Made by a program: the position numbers and the translations under genes
Origin: CAVWGP01 sp963754645
GTDB lineage: Bacteria; Pseudomonadota; Alphaproteobacteria; Bin65
Assembly: GCA_963754645.1 (NCBI GenBank)
Contig: CAVWGP010000001.1
Span: 1-64,000, forward strand
Direction of reading: 5' to 3'
Length of the DNA: 64,000 nucleotides
Shown here: positions 52,637-62,318 of the stretch, piece by piece
Layout of the letters: each line of letters opens with the position of its first letter
Position numbering within the stretch: the first letter of the stretch is position 1
Notes under the pieces: generated by a model
The model's database searches: none
The model's input: only the letters and a program-made list of their open reading frames with translations
Told to the model about the DNA's origin: nothing

Positions 52637-53923
52637 CTATTTCACGGCGCTTTCCGCCCAGCGCGCAATCTGGAAAACGCGCTCGTCGTCGCCCAGCTTG
52701 CCGAGCAATTGTACGCCAACCGGCAAGCCCTTGGGACCCGTGCCGCAGGGGATCGTCACCGTCGGCAAATGCAGCAAGGTCCACACCCGGCTGAACACCG
52801 GATTGCCGGTGGCGCCGAGGCCTTCGGGCGCTTCGCCGGCAGCGGCCGGCGCCAGGATCGCGTCCCAATCGGCGAGCAGAGCCGCGATCTTGGCGCGCGC
52901 CGCGTCGGCGATGGCTTGGTGCTTGCGATAGACCTCGCCCGTCATGGCCTTGCCGGTTTCGATAAGCTGCATGATCTGCGGGCCGAGGCGATCGGCGTGG
53001 CGCGCATATTCGTAGCCGAACACGCGATAAGCGTCATAGGCCATGATCGCCGCGTGGGTTTCGACCAGAGTCGCGAAATCGGCGGGCAGGTCGACCGCGG
53101 CAACATTGGCGCCGGCGGCACGCAGTGCTTTTTCGGCGCGTTCCATCGCGATGGCCATGGCCGCGTCGGCCTGCGGCCACCACGGCGTGCGGCACACGGC
53201 GATGCGCAGCCGGCCCGGTTCGACCGGACCGAGCCCGTAGTAGGGGTTCTCGGCGACCGCCTGATACAGGAGCCAGGCGTCGCCGACCGATCGGGCCATG
53301 ACGCCAAGCGTGTCCAAGGATGGCGACAGGGCCTTGATCCCAGCGAGCGGGAACCAGCCATAGCTCGGCTTGACTCCGACGATGCCGCAAAACGAAGCCG
53401 GGCGCGTGACCGATGCCGCGGTCTGGCTGCCGAAGGCGAGCGGCACCATGAAATCGGCAACGGCGGCGGCCGAGCCGCTCGACGAGCCGCCCGGTGTGTG
53501 TTCCGGATTGTGCGGGTTCGCGGTCTTGCCGGGCGTGAAATAGGCGAATTCGGTCGTCACGCACTTGCCGAGTATCACGGCGCCGGCGCGTTTGGCGACG
53601 GCGACGGCGGCGGCGTCCCAGGGCGGGCGGAAGCCGGCATAGATTTTCGAACCGTAGCCCGTCGGCATATCGGCGGTGTCGATCAAATCCTTGATGCCGA
53701 TGGGCAAGCCGTGCAGCGGCCCGCGCGACGGCTCCTTGTCGCGCTGCCGCGCCTCGGCCAAAGCCTGCTCGCGATCGAGCCAAATCCATGCGCCGACGAC
53801 GGCCTCGCGTTCGGCGATGCGGTCGAGGCAGGCTCGCACGAGTTCTTCCGAGCCGATTTCGCGTCTGGCAATCGCCTCCGCGGCCTCGACCGCGGACATC
53901 CGGTTCAGCGCTTCTTCGGCCAT
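52637..53923 (-). CDS. Amidase signature-family hydrolase
   Basis: The protein has 428 residues. The Ser-Ser-Lys catalytic set is visible: Lys in LPIGIKDLIDTADM, cis-Ser in TPGGSSSGSAAAVA and the nucleophile Ser in GSQTAASVTRPASF. It likely hydrolyses a small aliphatic or aryl amide to acid and ammonia. The start is the ATG at 53923 behind GAGGAAAAA; an open frame to 53983 has an atypical start. It is divergent from the hydroxyacid dehydrogenase gene at 54047. Confidence 0.9.
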   Translation of the reverse strand: MAEEALNRMSAVEAAEAIARREIGSEELVRACLDRIAEREAVVGAWIWLDREQALAEARQRDKEPSRGPLHGLPIGIKDLIDTADMPTGYGSKIYAGFRPPWDAAAVAVAKRAGAVILGKCVTTEFAYFTPGKTANPHNPEHTPGGSSSGSAAAVADFMVPLAFGSQTAASVTRPASFCGIVGVKPSYGWFPLAGIKALSPSLDTLGVMARSVGDAWLLYQAVAENPYYGLGPVEPGRLRIAVCRTPWWPQADAAMAIAMERAEKALRAAGANVAAVDLPADFATLVETHAAIMAYDAYRVFGYEYARHADRLGPQIMQLIETGKAMTGEVYRKHQAIADAARAKIAALLADWDAILAPAAAGEAPEGLGATGNPVFSRVWTLLHLPTVTIPCGTGPKGLPVGVQLLGKLGDDERVFQIARWAESAVK

Positions 53924-54046
53924 TTTTTCCTCATGTCCTCCGACAACGCCCGCAGTGTAGTCATGCTTGCAACGCGCTGCCAATCGTCCGTTCCGGCCCT
54001 ATGATGCGGGCCTTCGTCACATCGATCTCCGGCTGCCGGGTTGCCC

Positions 54047-55025
54047 ATGTTTCGTATTGCCCATCGCGTTTCCCATGAATTGGATATCGCCGCCGCGGTC
54101 CGCGACCTGCCGGACGTGACGCTGATCCCGCTGGCGCCTGGCAACGGTCCCCCATCGGCCAGGTTCGCCGATGCCGATGCTGTCATTGTCGGCGGCGACC
54201 GCTACGATCGCGAAGCCGTCGCGCTCATGCGCTCGGCGGCGCGGCGTCCGCGCTGGATTCAACTGACGTTCGACCGGCTTCGATTCGGTGCGCGCGCTTG
54301 GATTGCCCGAAGGCGCAATCTTCGCCAATGCCGGCTCGGTTTGGGCGCCGACGGTGGCCGATCATGCGCTGGCGATGATGCTGGGTTTGATCCGGCGCCT
54401 GCCCGCTTGCGAGCGCAATCGCGCCGAAAGCCGCTGGGCGCGCAACGAGATCGCCGTGGGTTTGAGCGCCTTGGAAGATGCCACGGTGCTGTGCGTCGGC
54501 TTCGGCGGCATCGGCCGCGAAGTGGCGATTCGCGCGCGCGCCTTCGGCGCCCGCGTCATCGCCGCGACGCGAAGCGGCAAGGCCGGGCCGGAGGCCGATA
54601 GCGCCGTCACGATGTCCGGCCTCCACGCCGCCTTGCGCGAGGCCGACATCGTCGTGGTCGCCGTGGCCTTGGCGGACACGACGCGTCACTTGATCGACGC
54701 CGCCGCCCTCGCCGGCATGAAGCGCACGGCGCTGCTCGTCAACGTCGCGCGCGGGCCCATCGTCGACGAGGCGGCGCTCGTAGCCGCGCTGGCCGAAAAG
54801 CGCATCGCCGGCGCGGGCCTCGACGTGTTCGGCGTCGAGCCACTGCCCGCGTCGTCGCCGCTCTGGGGTTTTGACAATGTCATCCTTACGCCCCATGTCG
54901 GCGGCTATGGCGGGCGCAAGACGCGCGAACGCCTGGCGCAGCTTTGCCGCGACAATGTCGATCGCTTCCGCGCCGGCCAGCCGCTCAAGAACCTGATCGA
55001 TACGACCGGCTATCCGCGCTGGTAG
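54047..55025 (+). CDS. D-2-hydroxyacid dehydrogenase family protein (one-base frameshift)
   Basis: This is an NAD-dependent reductase of about 325 residues once corrected. The first domain runs MFRIAHRVSHELDIAAAVRD to RPRWIQLT, then the frame breaks at TT 54269-54270. Removing one T yields STGFDSVRALGLPEGAIFAN, as in the family. Next are the Rossmann turn CVGFGGIGREVAIRARAFGA, LLVNVARGPIVDEAAL (catalytic Arg region), DVFGVEPLP (Glu) and LTPHVGGYGG (His). The substrate is unknown. Confidence 0.86.
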
Positions 55026-55038
55026 GGCGACGCCGGCC

Positions 55039-55791
55039 TCAGCACGGGGGCTGGGGAAAATCCGCGAGCGGCTTGTTGCCGAACTTGATATAGCCTTCCT
55101 CGATCGGAATTTCCCGCGCGACGATCAGGCCGTCGCGCTGCACCGGCCCGGTCGGGTCGAGCATTTTGCGGCCCTTGCGGCTCAATTCGGGCGGATCGAA
55201 GGTCCATTCCTGATAGCCGAGAATGTAGAAATTCAAGATCACGGCCGGATCGTCGCCGGCGGCGAACCAATGGGCGTTCTTTTCGATCTCGGTCGTGTCC
55301 ATGAGGCCGCCGGGGCCGAAGACGCCGTCCTTGCGGATGCGCAGCAGCAGGCTGTCCGGGCCCAGGCGCGCGACCCGATCGTATTCGCGGATGTGGACGC
55401 GGCCGTGCAGGACCATTTGCAGCGAAATCAGGTTGTGGTGGCAGTGCGGCGGATGGACCTCGCGCGGCTGGAGATAGAGCAACTGGATGAATTGCGAGCG
55501 GCCGGGCAAAGTCTTGCGCCACAACACTTGATCCTGGCGCTCGGCAAGCGCGCGCGCGATCCAGGGCTTGAGCGCCGCTGCCGGATCGATGCGCCGATAG
55601 AGCGCTTGCACCTCCTTGATGTAGAGATCGGGCGTGAGCGCGCGACGCTCAAGGCGGCCGACGAGCTCGCGCGCCTCGCGCAGCAACGGGCCAGTTTCGG
55701 CTTCGACATCGGGCAGCGCGGCGCCCATCGCCGTGTTCATTTTGATGACGCCGCCATCCGGCGTCACCACATCGGGCAGGACTTGCGCCAT
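55039..55791 (-). CDS. Cupin-like hypothetical protein
   Basis: The protein has 250 residues. An N-terminal helical region (ETGPLLREARELVGRLERRA) precedes a cupin core with metal-ligand-type residues in REVHPPHCHHNLISLQMVLH and a second half WFAAGDDPAVILNFYILGYQ. The protein ends PQPPC. The family is not firmly recognised; cupins of this kind include dioxygenases and isomerases. The ATG at 55791 is favoured. It is convergent with the dehydrogenase, with 13 bp between them. Confidence 0.7.
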   Translation of the reverse strand: MAQVLPDVVTPDGGVIKMNTAMGAALPDVEAETGPLLREARELVGRLERRALTPDLYIKEVQALYRRIDPAAALKPWIARALAERQDQVLWRKTLPGRSQFIQLLYLQPREVHPPHCHHNLISLQMVLHGRVHIREYDRVARLGPDSLLLRIRKDGVFGPGGLMDTTEIEKNAHWFAAGDDPAVILNFYILGYQEWTFDPPELSRKGRKMLDPTGPVQRDGLIVAREIPIEEGYIKFGNKPLADFPQPPC

Positions 55792-55955
55792 CGTTCGATG
55801 CCTCGCGATCGAATGGGAATCTCGCCGCAGTCTACGGCATCGGGCCAACAAATTGAATGACAGGAAACGCCGAATCGTGGCAGGCTCCGCGGCGGGGAAC
55901 AACGGAAAGGCGGGGTCGAGATGCGGACAACGCGGTCGCGCGCGGAGGGCGTATC

Positions 55956-56810
55956 GTGATCGCGCGCTGGCATTGGTTCCTGGCGCCGTCGCTGGCGATT
56001 TCGATGGTGCTGCTGCTGGCTTCGCAGTTCATCTTTCTGCGCGGCAGCGTCTACAAGGATTTGCGCCTCGGCCGCCAGGGCCCGGACCTGACACTGGAAA
56101 ATTACGAACGCTTCTTCACCGACGAGTTCTATATCGACGCGCTGTGGCTGACGGTGCGTCTTTCGGCCATCGTCGCCGCGTGCACCTTGGCCTGCGGCTT
56201 TCCCGTGGCCTATGTCATCGCGCGCATGCGCTCGCGCTGGGCCATGCCGCTGCTGGCCCTGATCGTCGTCACCTCGTTCGTGACGATCGTCATCAAGGTT
56301 CTCGGGCTCATCATCCTGTTCGCCTCGAACGGGCGGATCAACAAATGGCTGGTTTCGTCGGGCATTCTCGAGCAACCGTTCTCGATCCTGGGCAATCTCA
56401 CCGGCGTCACCATCGGCCTGATGCATTTCACGCTCGGCTTCGCCGTGCTGCTGCTCTACGGCGTGATCCAGACCGTGCCGCGCTCGCTCGAGGAGGCGGC
56501 GCATGTCCATGGCGCCAACCGCTGGCGCGTCTACCGGCGCGTCATCGTTCCGCTCAGCCTGCCCGGCGTGATCGCGAGCGCGCTCATCATCTTCAATCTG
56601 TCGATGGGCGCTTTTACCTCGGCGGCGCTGATCGGCGCGGGGAAAATTTACACGCTGCCCGTGCTGATCCAGCAAACGGTGCTGCTGCAAACGAAGTACG
56701 GCATGGCCGCGACGCTCGCCGCCGTGCTGCTGGCCGCGGGCGTTATCATCAATATCGCCTCGCTGACGCTCATCGGGCGAACGCGCGCGGCGCGGCGGGT
56801 GATCGCATGA
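55956..56810 (+). CDS. PotB-type ABC transporter permease
   Basis: This polytopic permease of about 284 residues starts at the GTG 55956, with GGAGGG upstream and WHWFLAPSLAISMVLLLASQ as first helix. The coupling loop is RSLEEAAHVHGANRWRVYRR, the classic EAA motif. An open frame extends to 55857, but its extra residues are atypical. The ATG of the next permease overlaps its stop. It works with the binding protein at 57676 and probably the ATPase at 48172. Confidence 0.88.
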   Translation: MIARWHWFLAPSLAISMVLLLASQFIFLRGSVYKDLRLGRQGPDLTLENYERFFTDEFYIDALWLTVRLSAIVAACTLACGFPVAYVIARMRSRWAMPLLALIVVTSFVTIVIKVLGLIILFASNGRINKWLVSSGILEQPFSILGNLTGVTIGLMHFTLGFAVLLLYGVIQTVPRSLEEAAHVHGANRWRVYRRVIVPLSLPGVIASALIIFNLSMGAFTSAALIGAGKIYTLPVLIQQTVLLQTKYGMAATLAAVLLAAGVIINIASLTLIGRTRAARRVIA

Positions 56811-57643
56811 GCATCGGGTTGTGGGCAATGGCGCGGCGTGCCGGCGGCTATGTGTGGCTGGGCCTGATCTATCTTTTTTTGCTGTCGCCGCTCATCGTCG
56901 TGATCGGCGCTTCCTTCGCGCCCGGCGACCGCACCTATATCGAGTTTCCGCCCAGCGACTTCACATTGAAATGGTATAGCGAAATCCCGTCGAGCCTGCT
57001 GCGCGCGCTCGGCCTGAGCGTCGGCCTGGCGTTCTTGACCGCGCTCGTCGCCGCCGCCATCGGCGTGCCCGCCGCGATCGGCTTGGTGCGCGCGAATATT
57101 CCCGGCAAGAAACTGTTGGGCGCCCTGTTCCGCTCGCCGCTCCAGATCCCGACCGTCGTCATCGGCGTGTCGTTCCTGCAGCTTTACTACGTGTTCGCCG
57201 ACAACACCGGGATCGCCGTCGTCGACAGCCTCTTCGGGATGATGGTCGCCCATGTTTTCATGGCGACGCCCTATGTCATCGGGCCGGTCGTGGCGGTGCT
57301 GCAGCGCTTCAATCCCAGGCTCGAGGAAGCGGCGCTCTCGCTCGGCGCCGGCCCGTGGTCGACCTTCCGGCGCGTGACCTTTCCCGTCATCATGCCGGGC
57401 ATCTATGTCGGCGCGCTCTATGGCTTCATGATTTCGTTCTCGGACCTGCCGGTTTCGCTGATGCTGGCGGGCTCCGGGTTTCGCACTTTCCCCGTCGAAA
57501 TGTTCCAGGCGATGGATTACGATTTCAACCCGGCGATGCTCGCGGTCTCGACGCTGATCATCGTATTCTCGCTCGCCGTCCTGATTTTGGTGCAACGTCT
57601 CGTCGGATTGAACGCCCTCGTCCGCACCGGCGGCGGCGGTTGA
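56807..57643 (+). CDS. PotC-type ABC transporter permease
   Basis: The protein has 278 residues with six hydrophobic helices. The first is YVWLGLIYLFLLSPLIVVIG, and the EAA loop is NPRLEEAALSLGAGPWSTFR. The start is the ATG at 56807, with 4-bp overlap with potB-like. It follows the usual PotB-PotC-PotD order. Confidence 0.9.
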   Translation: MSIGLWAMARRAGGYVWLGLIYLFLLSPLIVVIGASFAPGDRTYIEFPPSDFTLKWYSEIPSSLLRALGLSVGLAFLTALVAAAIGVPAAIGLVRANIPGKKLLGALFRSPLQIPTVVIGVSFLQLYYVFADNTGIAVVDSLFGMMVAHVFMATPYVIGPVVAVLQRFNPRLEEAALSLGAGPWSTFRRVTFPVIMPGIYVGALYGFMISFSDLPVSLMLAGSGFRTFPVEMFQAMDYDFNPAMLAVSTLIIVFSLAVLILVQRLVGLNALVRTGGGG

Positions 57644-57675
57644 AATACTAGGCCGGAAAACAAAGGGAGGACTCC

Positions 57676-58758
57676 ATGGCACGTAAGCAGATCACGCGCA
57701 GGCAGGCGCTCATCGGCGCAGCCGGAACCGCCGCCTTCGTGGCGGCCAAGCCCGCCATCGCCCAGGGCCTGCGCTTCGACGGCGTCACCTTGCGCGTCGC
57801 CACCTTCGGCGGCGGCTGGGAAAAGGCGCTGCACGACTTCTTCGGCAACGAGATCGAAAAGCTCGGCGGCAAAGTCGAGTACCTGCCCTCGCCGCCGCGC
57901 GACGCGCTCGCCCGCCTGATCGCTGCCCGCGGCCGCGATGCGCCGTTCGATGTTTGCGAAATGGCCGACAACAATTGGATCGATTTCGTCGAAGGCGGCT
58001 TCGTCCAAAAGATCAATCTCGACAATATTCCGAACAAATCGGAACTCGCCTCCTACCAATTCGACGAATGGAAGGTCGCGAGCTGGTACACCCAGGAAGG
58101 CCTGATCTACAACAAGGCGAAGCTGCAGGAGGCCGGCATTGCGGTGCCGGCGCGCTACAGGGACCTGCTCAATCCCAAGCTCGCCGGCAAGATTTCGCTC
58201 ATCGACATCTCGCAGGCCGGCGCGGTGCAGTTCATCGTCGGCGCGTCTTACGACGAGGGTGGCAGCGAGAAGAACATCACGCCCGGCATCGAATTGTTGA
58301 AGCAATTGAAAATTCACAAGTTCTGGAAGCTCGGCGCCGAATCGCTGACGCAGATGGAAGCAGGCGACGCTTGGATTTCGACCATGCATGCCGGTTTCGC
58401 GGTGCAGTCGCGGCGCAACAAGAAGGAATACGGCTTCGTCCATCCGACCGCCGGCAAGCACAAGGGTATCTCGAAGGAAGGCTGGCTCGGCATCGTCAAG
58501 GGCAGCAAGAACGCGCGCGCGGCCGAGTTCTTCATCAACGGCTATGTCGGCGCCAATGCGCAGGAGAACCTCGCCAAGCGGCGCGGCGTGGTGCCGATCA
58601 ACCCGATCGCGCGCGAACGTCTTGGCGCCGATCCGCTGCTCAAGGAAATCTTTCTGCTCGGGCGCGCCGATGTCGACAACATGCTGCGCGTCGATTTCAA
58701 GGCGCTCGACCAGAGCAAGCTCAACGACCTGTGGACGCGCGCGGCGGCCGCGCGCTGA
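57676..58758 (+). CDS. PotD-type ABC transporter substrate-binding protein, Tat-exported
   Basis: The protein has 360 residues. The twin-arginine signal RKQITRRQALIGAAGTAAFV ends after AIAQ, so the protein folds before export. Mature features are LRVATFGGGWEKALHDFFGN, the hinge segment TQEGLIYNKAKLQEAG and QMEAGDAWISTMHAGFAVQS, as in spermidine/putrescine/iron-type binding proteins. A GGGAGGACTCC site precedes the ATG. The ligand is unknown; the neighbouring Rieske oxygenase suggests that its substrate is imported here. Confidence 0.9.
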   Translation: MARKQITRRQALIGAAGTAAFVAAKPAIAQGLRFDGVTLRVATFGGGWEKALHDFFGNEIEKLGGKVEYLPSPPRDALARLIAARGRDAPFDVCEMADNNWIDFVEGGFVQKINLDNIPNKSELASYQFDEWKVASWYTQEGLIYNKAKLQEAGIAVPARYRDLLNPKLAGKISLIDISQAGAVQFIVGASYDEGGSEKNITPGIELLKQLKIHKFWKLGAESLTQMEAGDAWISTMHAGFAVQSRRNKKEYGFVHPTAGKHKGISKEGWLGIVKGSKNARAAEFFINGYVGANAQENLAKRRGVVPINPIARERLGADPLLKEIFLLGRADVDNMLRVDFKALDQSKLNDLWTRAAAAR

Positions 58759-58786
58759 TCCCTGTGTCGCAAGTCGGAGACTGACG

Positions 58787-60133
58787 ATGGCCGAGACGAA
58801 CTTGGCCTTTGCCGGCTACCGCAAGAACCGTGCCCCGGCCCCCGACCCGAAGCTCACCCAAGTCGGGCCGGGCACGGCTTGCGGCGAATATATGCGCCGC
58901 TTCTGGCACCCGGTTGCGCTCACCTCGGAGGTGAAAGACCTGCCGGTCGTACTGCGCATCCTGGGCGAGGACTTGGTGCTGTTCCGCGATCTTTCGGGCG
59001 CTCTCGGCCTGCTGCACCGGCACTGCGCCCATCGCGGCACGTCGCTGGAATTCGGCATCGTTTCGACGCACGGCATTCGCTGCTGCTATCACGGCTGGCT
59101 CTACGACGTGGACGGGCGGATCATCGAGACGCCCGGCGAGCCGGCCGGCAGCCGCATCAAGGAGCGCGTGTGCCAAGGCGCTTATCCAGTGATCGATTTC
59201 AAGGGCCTGATCTTCGCTTATATGGGCCCGCCCGAGCATAAGCCGCCCTTCCCCAAATTCGACTTTTGCGAATTCCCCGACAACGAATTGATCCCCTATT
59301 CCATCCCGATCCCGTGCAACTGGCTCCAGGTGCATGAGAACTCGATGGACCCGATCCACACCGTGTTCCTGCACACGCTGGTGTCGGGCACGCAGCTCGC
59401 CGATGCCTGGGGCGCCATGCCGGTTTACGAGTTCGTCGAAACGCCGCTCGGCATGATCTATGTCACCAACCGGCGCTGGGGCGACAATGTCTGGGTGCGT
59501 TCGAACGACATGATCCTGCCCAACATCGCGCAGGCGGCGGCGCTGTTCGAGGACGGCAAGCAAACGAAATATTTCAACCGCGTGAGCCTGTCGCGCTGGC
59601 TCGTGCCGCTCGACGACACCAATGCCATGACCATCGGCTGGCGCCATTTCAACGACAGGGTCGATCCCGGCTTGGGCAATCGCGAGCTCGTCGGCAAGGG
59701 CACGGTCGATTTCATCGGCCAGAACGACGAGCGGCCCTATGAGGAACGCCAGCGCCATCCCGGCGACTACGACGCCGAAATCAGCCAGCGGCCCATCGCC
59801 ATACACGGCGCGGAAAATCTTGGTTCGACCGACCGCGGCGTCGCCATGTGCCGCATGCTGCTGCGCCGCGCTATCGACGCGCTGGCCAAGGGCGAGGAGC
59901 CGAAACGTCCCGCGCCCGCGGCCGACGGTACGATCGCGACCTTCGCCCACGACACGGTAATGGCGATCCCGCTGCGCAACGACCGCGCCGACGAAGACTT
60001 GCTCGGCGAAGTGGGCAAACGCGTCACAGCCATCGTGCTCGGCGAAGAAATGGACAAGGGCCTCATGCGCCACGCGGCGGTGGCAGCCAAGATCGCCGCG
60101 TTCGTGCGGGAGTTCGGCGGCAAGCCGCGTTAG
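58787..60133 (+). CDS. Rieske non-heme iron oxygenase, phthalate 4,5-dioxygenase-like (2)
   Basis: The protein has 448 residues. Rieske ligands are in RHCAHRGTSLEFG and GIRCCYHGWLYD, and the iron site is ENSMDPIHTVFLHT. The C-terminal domain has WLVPLDDTNAMTIGWRHF. It is strongly similar to the enzyme at 49260 throughout and probably arose by duplication. It lies 28 bp after the binding-protein gene, so transport and oxygenation of the same compound are likely. Confidence 0.92.
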   Translation: MAETNLAFAGYRKNRAPAPDPKLTQVGPGTACGEYMRRFWHPVALTSEVKDLPVVLRILGEDLVLFRDLSGALGLLHRHCAHRGTSLEFGIVSTHGIRCCYHGWLYDVDGRIIETPGEPAGSRIKERVCQGAYPVIDFKGLIFAYMGPPEHKPPFPKFDFCEFPDNELIPYSIPIPCNWLQVHENSMDPIHTVFLHTLVSGTQLADAWGAMPVYEFVETPLGMIYVTNRRWGDNVWVRSNDMILPNIAQAAALFEDGKQTKYFNRVSLSRWLVPLDDTNAMTIGWRHFNDRVDPGLGNRELVGKGTVDFIGQNDERPYEERQRHPGDYDAEISQRPIAIHGAENLGSTDRGVAMCRMLLRRAIDALAKGEEPKRPAPAADGTIATFAHDTVMAIPLRNDRADEDLLGEVGKRVTAIVLGEEMDKGLMRHAAVAAKIAAFVREFGGKPR

Positions 60134-61378
60134 CGCTTGGCGCGGCGCTGGCGTTTTTTGCCGGCCTTGTCGGGCTTCGTCATCGTGTCGATCAGCAGAT
60201 TCTGGAAGTGGTGGACGTTGCCTTCCCAAACCGGCGAGAAGATCACGTCGTCGGCGATCGACGTGGCGCGGGCGCGTTGCTGGGTTTCCCACATCGCCAT
60301 GTCCTGGCTGCGGATGCCGCCGCGGTCTTCCTGACGCCTTGTGGGTCCGAGCCACTGGTCGAGCACGCGCTTACGGCCTTCGGCATGGGCCGGGCTGGTC
60401 GCCGCGTCGCCGACGAAGAAATAGCCCATCTGCGAGATCGTACGATCGGCCGCCATCGGAATCGCCACGACCGAGGCCAAATGATCGCCGCGCATGGTGA
60501 GCGTCATGTTGGGAAACAGCAGGCTCGTCGAACGCCGCCGGTCCGCGCCCGCGGGCAACGGCACATAGGGCAGGTCAAGCCCGGCCGAAGGATAGAGATC
60601 GGCGCCGGCGCGGCGGCGCAAGGCGATGACGGTTCCGTCCTGCACCGGCTCATGCTTGGGCAGGCCGGTTTCGAAATCGAGATCGTCGCCGAGCGTGGTG
60701 AACACCGTCGGGATGCACCCAGATGTGGTGATAGGTTTCCCAATTGTCGCTCTGGAATTTCCAATTGGCGTTCCACGCCCAGTTCTCGCGGTGCGCCGGG
60801 CGCGTGGCGCCGATATCGGCGCCGTTCAGCATGGCTTCAAGCGGGCGGACATGCTCGGCAAAGGGCGGCGCGTTGCCGGCAAGATTGACGAACAGCCAAT
60901 GATGCCAGGTCGCCGAGCGCACCGGCTTCAGGCCGCGCTTGGCCATATCGACCTTGCAGCGCGCGCCATCCTTCGTGCCGTCGAAAAACGGCGTCGCCTT
61001 CAATCGTCCGTCGAGATCGAACGCCCAGGCGTGATAGGGGCACTGGAATTGCTTCAACCCGGTCCGCGGCGCGGTGAGGATCATCGCGGCGCGGTGCGTG
61101 CAGACATTGTGAAACACGCGGACCGCGCCGTCGGCGCCGCGCACGGCGATCAGCGGCGTGCCGGCGGCGTCGATCGGCATTGCGTCGCCCGGCGCCGGAA
61201 TATCCGAGGCGAAACCGACGCACATCCAGGTGCGCGGGAACAGGCGGGTCTGCTCGACACGGAAGAACTCAGGGCTGGCATAGGCCGCGGCCGGCAGGCC
61301 GCGCGCTTTCGCGATCGGCCGCCGCAAGGCGGCGATCGCGTCCTTGCCGAGAAGACGCTCGATCGAAAGATCGGCCAT
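60130..61378 (-). CDS. Rieske non-heme iron oxygenase (3), one-base frameshift
   Basis: This protein of about 415 residues is from a different branch to the other two. The start MADLSIERLLGKDAIAALRR is followed by Rieske ligands in NVCTHRAAMIL and QFQCPYHAWAFDLDGRLKA, with the iron region DNWETYHHIWVHP. The frame breaks at CC 60705-60706; removing one base gives HPDVFTTLGDDLDFETGLPK and runs to the stop at 60130. The C-terminus ends in a basic tail (KPDKAGKKRQRRAKR). Its pattern resembles choline/carnitine/stachydrine-type monooxygenases. Tail-to-tail overlap of 4 bp with oxygenase 2. Confidence 0.85.
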
Positions 61379-61391
61379 TCCTAGGCGCGGC

Positions 61392-62180
61392 CTAGTTCGA
61401 CTTGAGGCCCCACTTTTTCTCGAGCCCGTCGAAGAAGCCTTCGGCCTGCTTCAAGGTCACCCAGTTATTGACGAAGTTGAGCCAATCGGCATCGCCCTGG
61501 GGCACGGGAAAGGAGAGCGGACGCCGGTTGCGCAGCTCGAAATTGCCCGCCGGCAAGGCGAGTTCGGGATAGCGCTGCACCAAGCCGGCGGCTTCGATAT
61601 TGCTCGTGATCGTCAGTTCGGCGCGGCGCGCCAGGACTTCCTGGAAGCCTGTCGCCGGGGTCTGCACCGCCTTGATCGACGCTTTCGGGAAATGCTGTTT
61701 GGCCTGTTCCTCGAACACCGTGCCCATGCTGACCGCGATATTGATGCCGGCTTGGTTGATCGCCTCCCAGCTCGTGTACTTCGCCGCATTGGCCTTGAGC
61801 GTCACCGGCACCGTGCCGACGAACAGATAGGGTTGCGAGAAGGCGATGGTGCGCGCCCGCGCCATGTTGAGCGAGGCGCCGGAGAAGATGTCGTATTTGT
61901 TCGTCATCAAGCCCTGGCCGAGAGTGGCCCAATCGGCAGAGACGAATTCGGCTTTGGCACCCATGTCCTTGGCGAGCTGCTCCATCGCGTCGATGTCGAA
62001 GCCCTTATAGGTGTTCGTGGCCGGATCGCGCATCGACATGGGATTGAAGTCGCCCGTCGTTCCGATTCGCAGAACGCTCTTGGCGAGAATATCCTGAAGG
62101 CGCGATTTCTGCTGGGCCGACGCTTCGATTCCGGTGCCGAGCACGGCAATGGCGAGCACCCAGGCGACGATTCTGGTCAT
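61392..62180 (-). CDS. Family 3 periplasmic binding protein / cyclohexadienyl dehydratase-like
   Basis: The protein has 262 residues with the signal peptide MTRIVAWVLAIAVLGTGIEA. The mature part SRLQDILAKSVLRIGTTGDF, then GFDIDAMEQLAKDMGAKAEF, and FSGASLNMARARTIAFSQPY is shared by amino-acid binding proteins and exported PheC-type cyclohexadienyl dehydratases. No permease is adjacent, so an enzymatic role or a remote partner is possible. It lies just upstream of oxygenase 3 on the same strand. Confidence 0.82.
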   Translation of the reverse strand: MTRIVAWVLAIAVLGTGIEASAQQKSRLQDILAKSVLRIGTTGDFNPMSMRDPATNTYKGFDIDAMEQLAKDMGAKAEFVSADWATLGQGLMTNKYDIFSGASLNMARARTIAFSQPYLFVGTVPVTLKANAAKYTSWEAINQAGINIAVSMGTVFEEQAKQHFPKASIKAVQTPATGFQEVLARRAELTITSNIEAAGLVQRYPELALPAGNFELRNRRPLSFPVPQGDADWLNFVNNWVTLKQAEGFFDGLEKKWGLKSN

Positions 62181-62318
62181 GTCCAACTCCCGAGGGTTAT
62201 GTTTTATCGATCCTGACGGTGCGAGACTAACACGCCGGTTCCGCCGCTTGCGAGAGCCATTTGGCGCCGGGACGCGTATCGCCTAAACTCGCCGAACCAT
62301 CGCTTGGGAAGGCACGAT

